64,000 nucleotides of DNA from Thermococcus sp. 4557. GTDB lineage: Archaea; Methanobacteriota_B; Thermococci; Thermococcales; Thermococcaceae. The stretch covers positions 1,922,001-1,986,000 of the forward strand of contig NC_015865.1 in NCBI RefSeq assembly GCF_000221185.1, written 5' to 3'. How positions within the stretch are numbered: position 1 is the stretch's first letter; every line of letters starts with the position of its first letter. The position numbers and the translations under genes are program-made. The notes beneath the pieces are model-generated. The model was not told the DNA's origin and did not search any database. It saw only the letters and a list, made by a program, of their open reading frames with translations. Of this stretch, positions 34,879-43,917 are shown in pieces.

Positions 34879-36297
34879 TCAGGCCCCCCTCCTGAGGTAT
34901 TCAGCGTACTTAACAAGGCCCGCCAGGGCGCGGACACCCCTCTCGGGGGTCGGGTAAACGGGAACCCCCTTGTCCTCGAGGATTCTGGCGTAGTGGTCGG
35001 TCTTCTTACCGCCCATCGCTACCGCAACGATCGGCTTGTTGCTCTTCTTCTGGTACTCGGCCAGGATGTCGATTATCTTCTCCTCCTCGAGGAGCGGGAC
35101 CTGGAAGAGGACGATGACGACTATGGCATCGACGTTCGGGTCGTTCACGAAGCCCTCGATGGCGATTCTGTACCTCTCGGCGTCGGTGTCACCGACGACG
35201 TCGGTCGGGTTTCCTGCCACCGCGTGCGGCGGGAAGTTCTCCTTCAGGTATTTGAGGGTCTCCTCGCTGAGGTCGGCCATCTTGAGGCCGAACTTCGCTA
35301 CCGCATCGCTGGCCATAACGCCGGCTCCACCGCCGTCGGTGATTATTCCTATCCTGTCGCCCTTCGGGAGCTTGCCCTTGAGTGCCGCGAAGGCCTTCGC
35401 GAGGTCGAACATGTGCTCGAAGTCCTCGGCGCGGATGACGCCGGTCTGCTTGAAGACGGCATCGTAAATCGTGTCGGCGCCGGCGAGTGAACCGGTGTGG
35501 GAAGAGGCTGCCTTCGCTCCGTATTCGGTCCTTCCGCTCTTGAGGGCTATAACCGGCTTGACTTTCGTAATGCGCTTGGCGGCCTCTATGAACTTCCTGC
35601 CGTCCTTGACGCCCTCGATGTAGAAGGTGACGACGTTTATGCCCTCGTCGTGGATGAAGTAGTCCATGAGGTCGGCGTCGTCAACGTCGAGCTTGTTTCC
35701 GTAGCTGACCATCTTTCCAATGCCGATACCCGCTCCAGCAGCCCAGTCAAGCATTGCTGCTGCGAACGCGCCGCTCTGGGTAACGAACGCTATCGGTCCG
35801 CTCTTCGGCCTGTCCATCTTGCTCTCCGGCAGGAAAACGGTGTCAACGCCGGTGTCCGGGACGTAGACGCCGACACAGTTCGGGCCGATGACCCTTATCC
35901 CGTTCTCCCTGGCTATCTCAAGGATCTCGCGCTCCATCTTCTTTCCTTCCTCACCGAGCTCACCGAAGCCGCCGGTGATGATGATGACTGACTTTATTCC
36001 CTTCTTGGCCACGCCCCTCATGGTGTCCGGGACGAACGGGGCCGGAATCGAAATGACCGCCAGGTCCGTGTCCTCCGGAAGCTCCTCGACGCTCTTGTAG
36101 ACCTTGTATCCGTCAATCTCGTCGAGCTTGGGGTTCACAGGGTATATGTTGCCCTTGAAGATTCCGCGCTCCTTGTTCATCTTGAAGTTCTCAAAAATGA
36201 CGTTTCCAACTTTACCCTTCTTGTTTGTTGCGCCGATGATAGCGACCGCCTTCGGCTCGAAAAAGGGCCTCATTTCTTCCACTATCTTTTCCGCCAT
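34879..36297 (-). CDS. acdA: Acetyl/acyl-CoA synthetase (ADP-forming), alpha subunit
   Basis: A 472-residue alpha subunit with an N-terminal CoA-binding Rossmann domain (FFEPKAVAIIGAT near 11-23), a succinyl-CoA-ligase-like part with GPNCVGVY, and SSHTGSLAGAD holding the phosphorylated histidine. I use ATG 36297, since GGAGGG lies 7 bases upstream; a longer frame to 36384 has no ribosome site. The TATA-like TTTTATAC on the minus strand (about 36349) fits a start of transcription between them. First gene of acdA-acdB. Confidence 0.93.
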   Translation of the reverse strand: MAEKIVEEMRPFFEPKAVAIIGATNKKGKVGNVIFENFKMNKERGIFKGNIYPVNPKLDEIDGYKVYKSVEELPEDTDLAVISIPAPFVPDTMRGVAKKGIKSVIIITGGFGELGEEGKKMEREILEIARENGIRVIGPNCVGVYVPDTGVDTVFLPESKMDRPKSGPIAFVTQSGAFAAAMLDWAAGAGIGIGKMVSYGNKLDVDDADLMDYFIHDEGINVVTFYIEGVKDGRKFIEAAKRITKVKPVIALKSGRTEYGAKAASSHTGSLAGADTIYDAVFKQTGVIRAEDFEHMFDLAKAFAALKGKLPKGDRIGIITDGGGAGVMASDAVAKFGLKMADLSEETLKYLKENFPPHAVAGNPTDVVGDTDAERYRIAIEGFVNDPNVDAIVVIVLFQVPLLEEEKIIDILAEYQKKSNKPIVAVAMGGKKTDHYARILEDKGVPVYPTPERGVRALAGLVKYAEYLRRGA

Positions 36298-36400
36298 TGG
36301 TATCCCTCCACCAGAAACTGCTTCTCGCAAGAACTTCATTTTAAATGTATAAAAGAGTTGCGTTTTGTAAAAATAGGACGCCAATGAACTGAAACGTCCA

Positions 36401-37168
36401 TCAATGCAGACTTCTCAAAAATTCGAGGCTTCTCCGGGCAGATTCGATGTCCCCAACTTCGAGGGCCCAGGTCACCCTCGGGAGCCTTGGAAGCACCCTG
36501 GCCCAGGGAACCGTGCCGTCACCCAGGGCGAGGTGCTCGTCCCTCTCGCCCCGGTTGTCGTGGAGGTGAACGTGAACTATCCTGTCCCCGAGAACCTCCA
36601 GGAAGCGCTCGAACTTTCCGGTTGTCGTGTTCAGGTGCCCAACGTCGAAGGTTACCCCTATCTCGACTTCCCCGAGTATCTCCCACAGCCTCTCGCACGT
36701 CTGGGCATCGAGGATTACGAAGCGCGGCATGTTCTCGACGCCGATCTTTATCCCGTACTCGAGCCCCCATTCCGAGATTTTCCTCAGGGATTCCCTGTGT
36801 ATCTCCAGGTACTTCCTCCTGTTCTTCACGCTGATCGGCGAGCAGTGCCCGGGATGTATCGTGACCGAGAGGGCATCAAGTTCGGCCGCCAGCTCGATGG
36901 CCTCGCGGATTATCTCCAGAGACGTCCTCCGCAGCCTGTCGTTGAAGGAGCCTATGTTGACGTCGCTGAAGGGTGCATGGACTGTTCTCTTCATGCCCCT
37001 GCAGTCAAGAACCTCAGCGAAGAGGCGGTAGTTGTCCCTCGTCAGGTAGTGGGGCCATTCGCTTAGAATCTCGATGAAATCAAAGCCCAGTTCTTTCGCC
37101 CTGCCCACCCATCCTTCAAATTCGAGGGGGTCCCTTCCGGAATATGCCGTCATAGAGAGACCTATCAT
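36401..37168 (-). CDS. Sugar phosphate isomerase/epimerase-like TIM-barrel protein
   Basis: A 255-residue protein of the xylose-isomerase/AP-endonuclease-2 superfamily. Metal-binding residues are suggested by HAPFSDVNIGS (about 65-75), VTIHPGHCSP (about 100-109), a VENMPRF segment, TFDVGHLN and a VHLHDNRG near residue 200. The family includes hydroxypyruvate isomerases, epimerases and endonuclease IV; the HxH-D pattern supports an active metal site but does not say which. It follows the MgtE-type gene with its ATG overlapping the TGA (TGAATG), so they are coupled. Confidence 0.8.
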   Translation of the reverse strand: MIGLSMTAYSGRDPLEFEGWVGRAKELGFDFIEILSEWPHYLTRDNYRLFAEVLDCRGMKRTVHAPFSDVNIGSFNDRLRRTSLEIIREAIELAAELDALSVTIHPGHCSPISVKNRRKYLEIHRESLRKISEWGLEYGIKIGVENMPRFVILDAQTCERLWEILGEVEIGVTFDVGHLNTTTGKFERFLEVLGDRIVHVHLHDNRGERDEHLALGDGTVPWARVLPRLPRVTWALEVGDIESARRSLEFLRSLH

Positions 37169-38362
37169 TCAACCACCCACCATCAGCTTGGCCATGAGCA
37201 CGACGTAGATCGTGCCGAATATATCGCTGTTGTTCGAGATGAGCGGTATCGCCACGTGGTCGGGGTCTATGTTCTTCTGGAAAAGGAAGTAGGAGACCGT
37301 GTAGGAGTAGAGCATGATGAACAGGACCATGAACGGGTACGTGAGGACTATCATCCAGGCGGAACCCGGAACCGTCATCCCGGTAGTCAGCTTCACAAGG
37401 GCGATGCCTATGAGGAGCTTCGTCGTTCCGATGACCGGCGCCGTCGTGAATAGCGCCAGGATGTCAGTGAGGGGCTTCCAGCAGATGAAGCTCTCTATCT
37501 CACCGAGGTGGAGCTTCGTCGAGGTTTTCGCGGCTATTATGGAGCCGTAGTTTCCGAAGCTGCTGAGGAGCGAGGGGTAGATGAAGCTCAGTATGACCGA
37601 CGCCTGGATTATCCCGCTGAACCTCGCGAGTATTGAACCGGATATCGTCGAGAGGAGCGCCAGCCCGGTTATCGTTATGAAGACCTGCTTCAGCTCGAGG
37701 AACTCCACCTTTCTGACCCTGCTCATCGCGGCAACGATCAGGAAGAGGGCTATCATGGCGTAGTTGAAGAGCCTGAATCCCTCCGGCGAGCGCTCTATGA
37801 GGAGGATAAACAGCACCAGCGAGGGAACCGTCAGGAAATCGCCCATTGAAGCGACCAGCGGTGCCGCAACGCTGTCCGGGTCGGTGCCGCGCCTGAAGGA
37901 GAATATTGTGACGAATGAGGTGAAGTAGCCGAGGATGAATGACACGAGTATCGTCGAGGTAACGACTATGAGGAGGACGTCAAGGGCGTTCTTCTTCACC
38001 CCCGTGGCAACGCTTATGACCCACAGCATGACTATCGGGATGAGCGAGATGAGCATTCTAAGGACTATCTCCTTGAGGACCTTCTTGTCCCTCACCGAGG
38101 GTTCGAGGTCACCGAGGTAGAGCATCGTGGAGAAGCGCGATGCCATTGAGCCAAAAACGTTCCCGCGGAGGCCCATTATACCCGGCAGAACCACCAGAAG
38201 GCCAGGGAACTGGGTTCTTATCGTCTCGAAGTACTTACCCAGAAACGTACCGCCGAATAGGCCGAATATCTGTGAGGTGAACAGGGACGGCAGCGTAACC
38301 TGGTAGGCTTCCTTGATCTTTCCCTTCAGCTCCCTCCTGACCTCTCCGCCGATCACTGCCAT
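37169..38362 (-). CDS. MgtE/SLC41-type divalent cation transporter
   Basis: A 397-residue membrane protein made of two tandem MgtE membrane domains without the bacterial cytosolic N and CBS domains, like archaeal and animal SLC41 proteins. The first repeat carries PGIMGLRGNVFGSMASR and DPDSVAAPLVASMGD; the second carries the matching SSFGNYGSIIAAK and DPDHVAIPLISNNSD, whose acidic residues line the Mg path. The ATG at 38362 follows GGAGA. Opposite it, across 105 bases, lie two PhoU/TrkA_C genes that may regulate it. Confidence 0.88.
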   Translation of the reverse strand: MAVIGGEVRRELKGKIKEAYQVTLPSLFTSQIFGLFGGTFLGKYFETIRTQFPGLLVVLPGIMGLRGNVFGSMASRFSTMLYLGDLEPSVRDKKVLKEIVLRMLISLIPIVMLWVISVATGVKKNALDVLLIVVTSTILVSFILGYFTSFVTIFSFRRGTDPDSVAAPLVASMGDFLTVPSLVLFILLIERSPEGFRLFNYAMIALFLIVAAMSRVRKVEFLELKQVFITITGLALLSTISGSILARFSGIIQASVILSFIYPSLLSSFGNYGSIIAAKTSTKLHLGEIESFICWKPLTDILALFTTAPVIGTTKLLIGIALVKLTTGMTVPGSAWMIVLTYPFMVLFIMLYSYTVSYFLFQKNIDPDHVAIPLISNNSDIFGTIYVVLMAKLMVGG

Positions 38363-38470
38363 CACTCTCCATCGCTCTCACCCCGTAGACGTTGACCTTC
38401 GCGGGTATTAAACTTTTCGAGGCGAAAACTAAATAAGATTTCCCCCCTTTCCCCCATCGGTGAGAGCCGG

Positions 38471-39079
38471 GTGGAAGAGTGGGACGAAATCGAGGTTCCT
38501 AGAAACGTCAAGGACATCTTCATAGAGATGAAGAACACCGCCGAGCTGATGGTGGACCTGGCCTACTCCTCCATACTCTTCAACGAGGAGGAGATGGCCG
38601 AGGAGGTGCTCGAACTTGAGGAGTACCTCGACCTGCTCAACTACCACCTGATGGTTCACGCGGTTCTGGCCGCGAGAAGCCCCAAGGAGGCGGAGCAGAT
38701 AACGTCCATCCTTCACATGGCGCACGCCATAGACGACATGTCCAACGCCGCGGCTGATCTGGCGAAAATGGTCATCGACGGCGTCGAGCTCCATCCGGTC
38801 ATAACCGAGGCGATACTGGGCAGCGAGGAGATAATCGGCAAGATTTTTGTCTCCGCAGAGTCCATACTCGTCGGAAAAACGCTGGAGGAGCTGGACCTCG
38901 CCGCCAACACCGGGGTCTGGATAGTGGCTGTTAGGAGGGGCAAGCGCTGGATTTTTGACCCCGACGGGGACTTCAAGATATTCCCTGGAGACATACTCAT
39001 CGGGCGCGGGACGAACACCTCGGTGGACTATCTCAAGGAGATAGCCCGGGGCAACATCAAGGTGATGTCCAATGAATGA
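38471..39079 (+). CDS. PhoU-TrkA_C protein 1 (ion-transport regulatory subunit)
   Basis: A 202-residue soluble protein. Helices 1-100 resemble a PhoU half-domain, and residues about 115-195 form a TrkA_C (RCK C-terminal) domain with SILVGKTLEEL and FPGDILIGRGT. Such domains bind nucleotides or other ligands and gate K+ channels or transporters. GTG start with GGTGA 8 bases upstream. Overlaps the second copy by 8 bases. Facing the MgtE-type gene suggests that both copies regulate that transporter, although K+ transport elsewhere in the genome is the alternative. Confidence 0.85.
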   Translation: MEEWDEIEVPRNVKDIFIEMKNTAELMVDLAYSSILFNEEEMAEEVLELEEYLDLLNYHLMVHAVLAARSPKEAEQITSILHMAHAIDDMSNAAADLAKMVIDGVELHPVITEAILGSEEIIGKIFVSAESILVGKTLEELDLAANTGVWIVAVRRGKRWIFDPDGDFKIFPGDILIGRGTNTSVDYLKEIARGNIKVMSNE

Positions 39080-39650
39080 GCTTGAGGAGATCAGAAACTG
39101 CCTCATCGAGATGAAGGATCTCTCGTCCCTGATGGTTGACCTGGCGTTCTCCTCTGTCATGTACAAGAGCGAGGACATAGCGGAGGAGGTTTACCTGCTT
39201 GAGGAGCGCATGGATGAGCTCACCCTGAAGGTCAAGAAACTCGCCCTGAGGCTCGCCAAGAGCGAGGAGGACCCGGAGAAGCTCCTCAGCGTCATAGACA
39301 TGGCCGAGATAAACGAACAGATAAGCGACGCGGCATACAAGATATCCGACCTGATCCTGCGCGATGTGGAGCCCCACCCGATAATTCTAAGGATAATGGA
39401 GGACACGGAAGAGGAACTCGGGAGGGTCACAGTCAGGCCGGGCTCGGTTCTCATTGGTAAAACCCTGCAGCAGCTCAAGCTTCCCAGCAAGATAGGCACG
39501 AGGATACTGGCAATAAAGCGCGGGAGCAGGTACATCTACAACCCCGGAAGAAACGACGCCCTCAAAGAGGGTGACGTTCTCATAGCGGTTGGCTCCGACC
39601 TCGACAAGCTGAGGAAGCTGGCCGGCGAGGAAGTGGAAGAGGAGGAGTGA
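39072..39650 (+). CDS. PhoU-TrkA_C protein 2 (ion-transport regulatory subunit)
   Basis: A 192-residue paralogue of the preceding protein with the same order: helical PhoU-like half (about 1-105) and TrkA_C domain (about 115-185) with SVLIGKTLQQL and EGDVLIAVGS. It starts inside the end of copy 1 (ATG with GGTGATG upstream), so the two are made together and could form a heterodimer. A short acidic tail (EEVEEEE) closes it. Confidence 0.85.
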   Translation: MNELEEIRNCLIEMKDLSSLMVDLAFSSVMYKSEDIAEEVYLLEERMDELTLKVKKLALRLAKSEEDPEKLLSVIDMAEINEQISDAAYKISDLILRDVEPHPIILRIMEDTEEELGRVTVRPGSVLIGKTLQQLKLPSKIGTRILAIKRGSRYIYNPGRNDALKEGDVLIAVGSDLDKLRKLAGEEVEEEE

Positions 39651-39698
39651 CCTCTTCCATTCGAAAACTTTTTATCCTTTGGCGTAGTTTCTCCTACA

Positions 39699-40454
39699 GT
39701 GGTCGCAGTGAAGCCCAGGAGTCTAGCCATAGTATTGGGGGTTCTTCTCCTGACTGCCTATTCCCTCACGTGGCTCCATGAAAGGACGCTGGCATATTCG
39801 GGAAACTCCCGCGTTTTCTGGCTGGGAGGGGAGAACATAACTTCAAACGGCTCGAACCTGTCGAGTATCCTCGGGGACTGGAGGGAACTGGGCTTCGTCG
39901 AGAGGGAATGGAACGACCCCATTGACCTGCGAATCCGGTACTTTCCCCAAGCGCTGTGGGCCACCGCCGGCCAGTGCCGGATTGAGGGACCCCTCTGGAT
40001 AACGCTATCCCCAAACCGCACGGTTTCAATAGACCACATCTCAGTTAGGGCCACGCTCACCGGCGACGGCTGGGCTGAGGAAATCTGGCCCGATTTTTCA
40101 GACCCAAACCCGGTTATCACCCCTCCGGAATTCGAAGGAGGGCTCGGCTGTCCCAACGAAAGCGATAAAAGCTTGTGCGCCAGGTTCTGGGCGCTTAAGC
40201 CCCTCCGGGGCAGGGAGGTTCGGCTGTACCTCCACCCAGACTTCACCCTGGTTCAGAACGGTTTCACCTGCAACGGGAGCGTTCTCTTTGAGGTCCGCGT
40301 TGAATACCTCGTGAGAACGGGCTTTCTCACATCCTGGAGGGAGACGGTTGTTCTCAGACTTCCCGTGAAGTTCTACATCCATGACCTCCCAAAGCCGACC
40401 TTTAGGATAGTGGTGAAGTACAAAAACGAAACTACCGTATATCCTCGTCCTTGA
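39699..40454 (+). CDS. Secreted or membrane-anchored protein of unknown function
   Basis: A 251-residue protein with an N-terminal hydrophobic helix (about 8-24) and an extracellular-looking, tryptophan-rich remainder containing several NxS/T sites and four cysteines (about 92, 149, 160 and 190) that may pair. No family recognised. GTG 39699 lies about 26 bases after the TATA-like CTTTTTATCC, giving a leaderless mRNA; GTG 39708 is possible. Its 3' end overlaps the convergent endonuclease III gene by 23 bases. Confidence 0.65.
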   Translation: MVAVKPRSLAIVLGVLLLTAYSLTWLHERTLAYSGNSRVFWLGGENITSNGSNLSSILGDWRELGFVEREWNDPIDLRIRYFPQALWATAGQCRIEGPLWITLSPNRTVSIDHISVRATLTGDGWAEEIWPDFSDPNPVITPPEFEGGLGCPNESDKSLCARFWALKPLRGREVRLYLHPDFTLVQNGFTCNGSVLFEVRVEYLVRTGFLTSWRETVVLRLPVKFYIHDLPKPTFRIVVKYKNETTVYPRP

Positions 40455-41148
40455 CGAGCCCCTTCGCGTAGGGGCACAGCTCCCTCAGCGGGCACTCATC
40501 ACACTTCGGCCCTATCGGCCGGCATATGCTCTTTCCGTGGTCCACCATCGCGTGGTTCACGTAAATCCACTTCTCGTAAGGAATCAGCTCCGCGAGGTAC
40601 TCCTCGACCTTCTCCGGCTGAACGCGCGGCGGAGCCAGGCCGAGGCGCTTGCTTATCCTGTTCACGTGGGTATCAACCGGAATCGCCTGTCTGCCGAAGC
40701 CGTAGGCCAGGACTATGTTGGCGCACTTCCTCCCGATTCCAGGGAGCTTCATAAGCTCCTTAATGTCGTCCGGAACCTTTCCGCCGTATTTTTCGAGTAT
40801 TATCTGAGAAGCCTTCACTATCCACTCGCCCTTGGTCTTCCAGAGGCCGACACCGTTCTTTCTCAGGAACTCCTGCATCTCCTCGACGGGCGTGTCGGCT
40901 ATCCTGTGGATGTCTCCGTATTTCTCAAACAGCCTCTCCCAGACCTTGTAGGTTACCTCGTCCCTCATGCGCTGTGAGATTATACAGTGGACCAAGGTCC
41001 TGTAGGGATCGCCTATGAGGAGCTTCTCCCTCGGGTGGGTCTTCATCAGAATCTCGACGATTTTTTCCGCACGCTTCCTCTTCTCCTCCCAGCTCTCATC
41101 GAAGGTGAACTTTTCAAGGCTTAATGAGCCTGATTTTGCTCCCGCCAT
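40432..41148 (-). CDS. nth: Endonuclease III
   Basis: A 238-residue bifunctional DNA glycosylase/AP lyase for oxidised pyrimidines. The helix-hairpin-helix LPGIGRKCAN (135-144) holds the catalytic lysine K141, and D159 lies in VDTHVNR. The 4Fe-4S loop is C209-x6-C216-x2-C219-x5-C225. The ATG follows GGTGGTGAT and lies inside the end of the upstream gene by 35 bases, so the two are coupled. Confidence 0.95.
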   Translation of the reverse strand: MAGAKSGSLSLEKFTFDESWEEKRKRAEKIVEILMKTHPREKLLIGDPYRTLVHCIISQRMRDEVTYKVWERLFEKYGDIHRIADTPVEEMQEFLRKNGVGLWKTKGEWIVKASQIILEKYGGKVPDDIKELMKLPGIGRKCANIVLAYGFGRQAIPVDTHVNRISKRLGLAPPRVQPEKVEEYLAELIPYEKWIYVNHAMVDHGKSICRPIGPKCDECPLRELCPYAKGLVKDEDIR

Positions 41149-41545
41149 GGATTATCACCACCCTTCCTTTGGCCACCCTAACTCCGTTAAGGTTATCGAA
41201 CTCATCGCTATAAATCTTTTGCCCGTCCCGGTTCAGAATCAGAACCTTACTTGCGAGCACAACGACGAATCCCTTCTCAAAGGGGATTACATCCCTAACG
41301 GATTCATCGAACTCAAAATCAACGACTTCAACCTCGCCCTGCGAGAACTCTATCCTAGTGCTCCTGTTCACTTTCAGCGGCGAGGGCTCCGCCAGGACGA
41401 CCTTGAAGCGGAGGGACTTTCCGAGGAGCTCGACTTCGATTTCCTCTCCAGTTCTAATTTCCTCTCCAATGAGCTTGCCCTTTATGACCTCGCTGAAATC
41501 CGCCGGCAGTTCGGCCTCGAATAGGGGCTTTAGAACGGCCCTCAT
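41114..41545 (-). CDS. Unknown beta-rich protein upstream of nth
   Basis: A 143-residue protein rich in beta strands, with no cysteine motif, signal peptide or membrane segment. The N-terminal half (GEEIRTGEEIEVELLGKSL...) looks like a double-psi or OB-like barrel and the C-terminal half like beta-propeller-type strands. No family recognised with confidence. ATG 41545 follows GGGTGAT; an in-frame ATG at 41587 overlaps the PadR promoter region. Co-transcribed with nth. Confidence 0.65.
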   Translation of the reverse strand: MRAVLKPLFEAELPADFSEVIKGKLIGEEIRTGEEIEVELLGKSLRFKVVLAEPSPLKVNRSTRIEFSQGEVEVVDFEFDESVRDVIPFEKGFVVVLASKVLILNRDGQKIYSDEFDNLNGVRVAKGRVVIIHGGSKIRLIKP

Positions 41546-41595
41546 GGTATCACCCTCTCCCGCATGCATGGATGATAAGCGTTTCAAAGGGAAGG

Positions 41596-41627
41596 TTTAT
41601 AAGGATGACATATCGAACGATATATCG
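41596..41627 (+). promoter_or_regulatory. Promoter and TATCG operator of the PadR-ABC operon
   Basis: A TATA box TTTATAAGG (about 41596-41604) is followed by TATCGAACGATA (41611-41622) and the perfect palindrome CGATATATCG (41618-41627), sharing the CGATA half-site. They cover the expected start of transcription, just before the GGTGA of the PadR gene, and suit autorepression. Confidence 0.6.
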
Positions 41628-41636
41628 GTGAAGAAA

Positions 41637-42101
41637 ATGGAACGTCCCAATTTTCGCGGTCACATGAAGGTGCTTATCCTGGACCTCCTCAGGGAACCGA
41701 TGCACGGATACGGGATAATGGCGGAGCTGGAAGGGAGATACGGCATGAAGCTGAGCGCGGGGACGGTCTATCCAATCCTCGCGTCCCTGCGGAAAAGCGG
41801 CCTGATTGAGGTGGCCAGCAAAGGTGAGCGGGAGAAAAAGACCTACGTGATCACCGAGAAGGGGCTGGACTACCTCGCGGAGCACGCAGAGGACCTCGCC
41901 GAGGCAAAGCGCAGGATGCGCGCCTACAAGGCCTTCCTTGAGCTGGGGGGTGACGAGCTCAGGACGGCCTTCAAGGAGTTCTTTGAGGCCGTGGATGAAC
42001 TGACGGATGAGCAGAGGGAGAGGGTTAGGAGGCTCTTCACAGGCTGCGCGAAGGAGTTGAGACTGGTTCTTCTTGGAGGTGAGATGTATGAACGCGATTG
42101 A
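41637..42101 (+). CDS. PadR family transcriptional regulator
   Basis: A 154-residue PadR protein. The winged helix (about 8-85) shows HMKVLILDLLREPMHGYGIM and LSAGTVYPILASLRKSGLI, the usual PadR core, followed by a helical dimerisation tail. Start ATG 41637 has GGTGA at good spacing; an in-frame upstream extension crosses the promoter and is ignored. Overlaps the ABC ATPase gene by 14 bases. PadR proteins commonly repress the drug or lipid exporter in their own operon. Confidence 0.9.
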   Translation: MERPNFRGHMKVLILDLLREPMHGYGIMAELEGRYGMKLSAGTVYPILASLRKSGLIEVASKGEREKKTYVITEKGLDYLAEHAEDLAEAKRRMRAYKAFLELGGDELRTAFKEFFEAVDELTDEQRERVRRLFTGCAKELRLVLLGGEMYERD

Positions 42102-43074
42102 GGTTGAGAACCTCGTGAAGAAGTACGGGGACTTTGAGGCCGTCAGGGGGATATCTTTCAACGTGAAGCAGGGTGAGATATTTGCCTTCCTGGGCCCCAA
42201 CGGTGCCGGGAAGACCACCACCGTCCACGTCCTCACGACGTTGTTGAAGCCGACGGCTGGAAAGGCCGTAGTTGCCGGCCATGATGTTGCAAGGGAACCG
42301 ATTGAGGTCAGGAGGAAGATAGGCATAGTCTTCCAGGATCCGAGCGTTGATAGGGAGCTTACCGCCTACGAGAACATGCTCATCCACGGCAGGATATACG
42401 GTCTGAGCGGAAGCGAGCTGAAGGAGAAGATCGAACGCCTCCTCAAGTTCGTTGAGCTGTGGGAGTTCAAAGACCGGCCCGTTAAGTTCTTCTCCGGCGG
42501 AATGCAGAGGAGGCTCGAGATAGCCCGCTCCCTCCTCCACGAGCCCGAAATCCTCTTCCTCGACGAGCCGACGATAGGCCTCGACCCGCAGACTAGGGCC
42601 CACATCTGGGACTACATAAGGGACATGAAGGAGGAGCACAACATGACGATTTTCCTCACCACGCACTACATGGACGAGGCGGAGCAGCTGGCCGACAGGA
42701 TAGCCATAATGGACCACGGTGAGATAATCGCGGAAGGCACCGCGGAGGAGCTTAAGAAACTCGTGGGCAACGACATAATCTACCTGAAGCTCCAGAGCCC
42801 GAGGGAGGAGCTCAAGTGCCTCAAGGCTGACTTCATCAAGGGCTGCAAGATGCTCCCGGACGGGAGGATACGGCTCGACGTGGACAACGCCGCAGAGTCT
42901 CTGCCAAAGCTCTTTGAACTGGCGAAGGAAACAGACGTCAGGATTCTCGAGGTCACCTATCATCGGCCGACGCTCAACGACGTCTTCCTGCACCTCACGG
43001 GCAGGGAAATCAGGGAGGAAGGCGGCGAGGGAAACGTGGCGAAGATGATAATGAAGGCCAGGATGAGGAGGTGA
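42088..43074 (+). CDS. ABC transporter ATP-binding protein (DrrA-type exporter)
   Basis: A 328-residue ABC ATPase. Walker A is GPNGAGKTT, the signature FSGGMQRRLEIA, and Walker B ILFLDEPTIGLD. The extended C-terminal region matches DrrA-type proteins that pair with ABC-2 permeases in drug or lipid efflux. ATG 42088 follows GGAGGTGA within the end of the PadR gene. Second gene of a three-gene regulator-ATPase-permease operon. Confidence 0.93.
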   Translation: MNAIEVENLVKKYGDFEAVRGISFNVKQGEIFAFLGPNGAGKTTTVHVLTTLLKPTAGKAVVAGHDVAREPIEVRRKIGIVFQDPSVDRELTAYENMLIHGRIYGLSGSELKEKIERLLKFVELWEFKDRPVKFFSGGMQRRLEIARSLLHEPEILFLDEPTIGLDPQTRAHIWDYIRDMKEEHNMTIFLTTHYMDEAEQLADRIAIMDHGEIIAEGTAEELKKLVGNDIIYLKLQSPREELKCLKADFIKGCKMLPDGRIRLDVDNAAESLPKLFELAKETDVRILEVTYHRPTLNDVFLHLTGREIREEGGEGNVAKMIMKARMRR

Positions 43075-43078
43075 TGGC

Positions 43079-43843
43079 ATGCAGGTCTTTTTCACCATGA
43101 TATACCGCGAGCTGAAGCGTTTTTCGCGCTCCCGTGCTAGGGTCATCGGAAGCCTCATCAACCCGCTCATCTGGCTCATATTCTTCGGAAAGGGCTGGAG
43201 CGGCGTCTTCAACAATCCCATGGCGGCCCCGATATTCGGCGGCGTCGACTACATGACGTACCTCGTGCCGGGTATAATCGCCATGACGGTCTTCAACATG
43301 AGCTTCATGCAGGGTATAACCATCATCTGGGACAAGCAGTTCGGCTTCCTCAAGGAGATCCTCGTCGCCCCCGCGAGCAGAACGGAGGCAATACTCGGCA
43401 GAATCACCGGCGGCGCTTTGATGGCCATGATACAGGGCGTCATAATCCTGGCGCTCAGCTTCACCCTCGCCGACCTCAAGGTGAGCGGGGTCATTCCAGC
43501 CCTCGGCCTCAGCTTCCTCGTCGGAATCGCCATAGCGGGCATGGGGGTTGCCATAGCCCTCAAGATGAGCAGCATGGAAGGCTTCCAGATGATCGTTATG
43601 ATGATAATGCTCCCCATGACGTTCCTCAGCGGGGCCTTCTACCCGATAAAGACGATGCCGGAGTGGATGCAGTGGCTGGCCAAGGTGAACCCGCTGACCT
43701 ACGCGGTGGACGGTTCCAGGCATTACCTGGCTGGGGTTGAGCCTACCTTTGGAATCGTCACCGACTGGCTGGTGCTCATCGGCCTGGCGGCTCTGTTCGC
43801 CGGAATCGCGGCACTGGGCTTCAGAAAGGCGACGATAGACTGA
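43079..43843 (+). CDS. ABC-2 type transporter permease
   Basis: A 254-residue, six-helix permease of the ABC-2 family. The segment GGVDYMTYLVPGIIAMTV (about 50-67) and the PMTFLSGAFYPIKTMPEWMQ region (about 176-195) are typical of DrrB-type permeases. It begins 4 bases after the ATPase gene, forming the exporter with it. The substrate is unknown; efflux of toxic compounds is the common role. Confidence 0.9.
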   Translation: MQVFFTMIYRELKRFSRSRARVIGSLINPLIWLIFFGKGWSGVFNNPMAAPIFGGVDYMTYLVPGIIAMTVFNMSFMQGITIIWDKQFGFLKEILVAPASRTEAILGRITGGALMAMIQGVIILALSFTLADLKVSGVIPALGLSFLVGIAIAGMGVAIALKMSSMEGFQMIVMMIMLPMTFLSGAFYPIKTMPEWMQWLAKVNPLTYAVDGSRHYLAGVEPTFGIVTDWLVLIGLAALFAGIAALGFRKATID

Positions 43844-43917
43844 GAGGCACACTCCGTTATTTCTCTTTTCAATCGAAATCTTTTTAATCTTTCGAGTTCT
43901 AAAAACCTCGATGCGGA

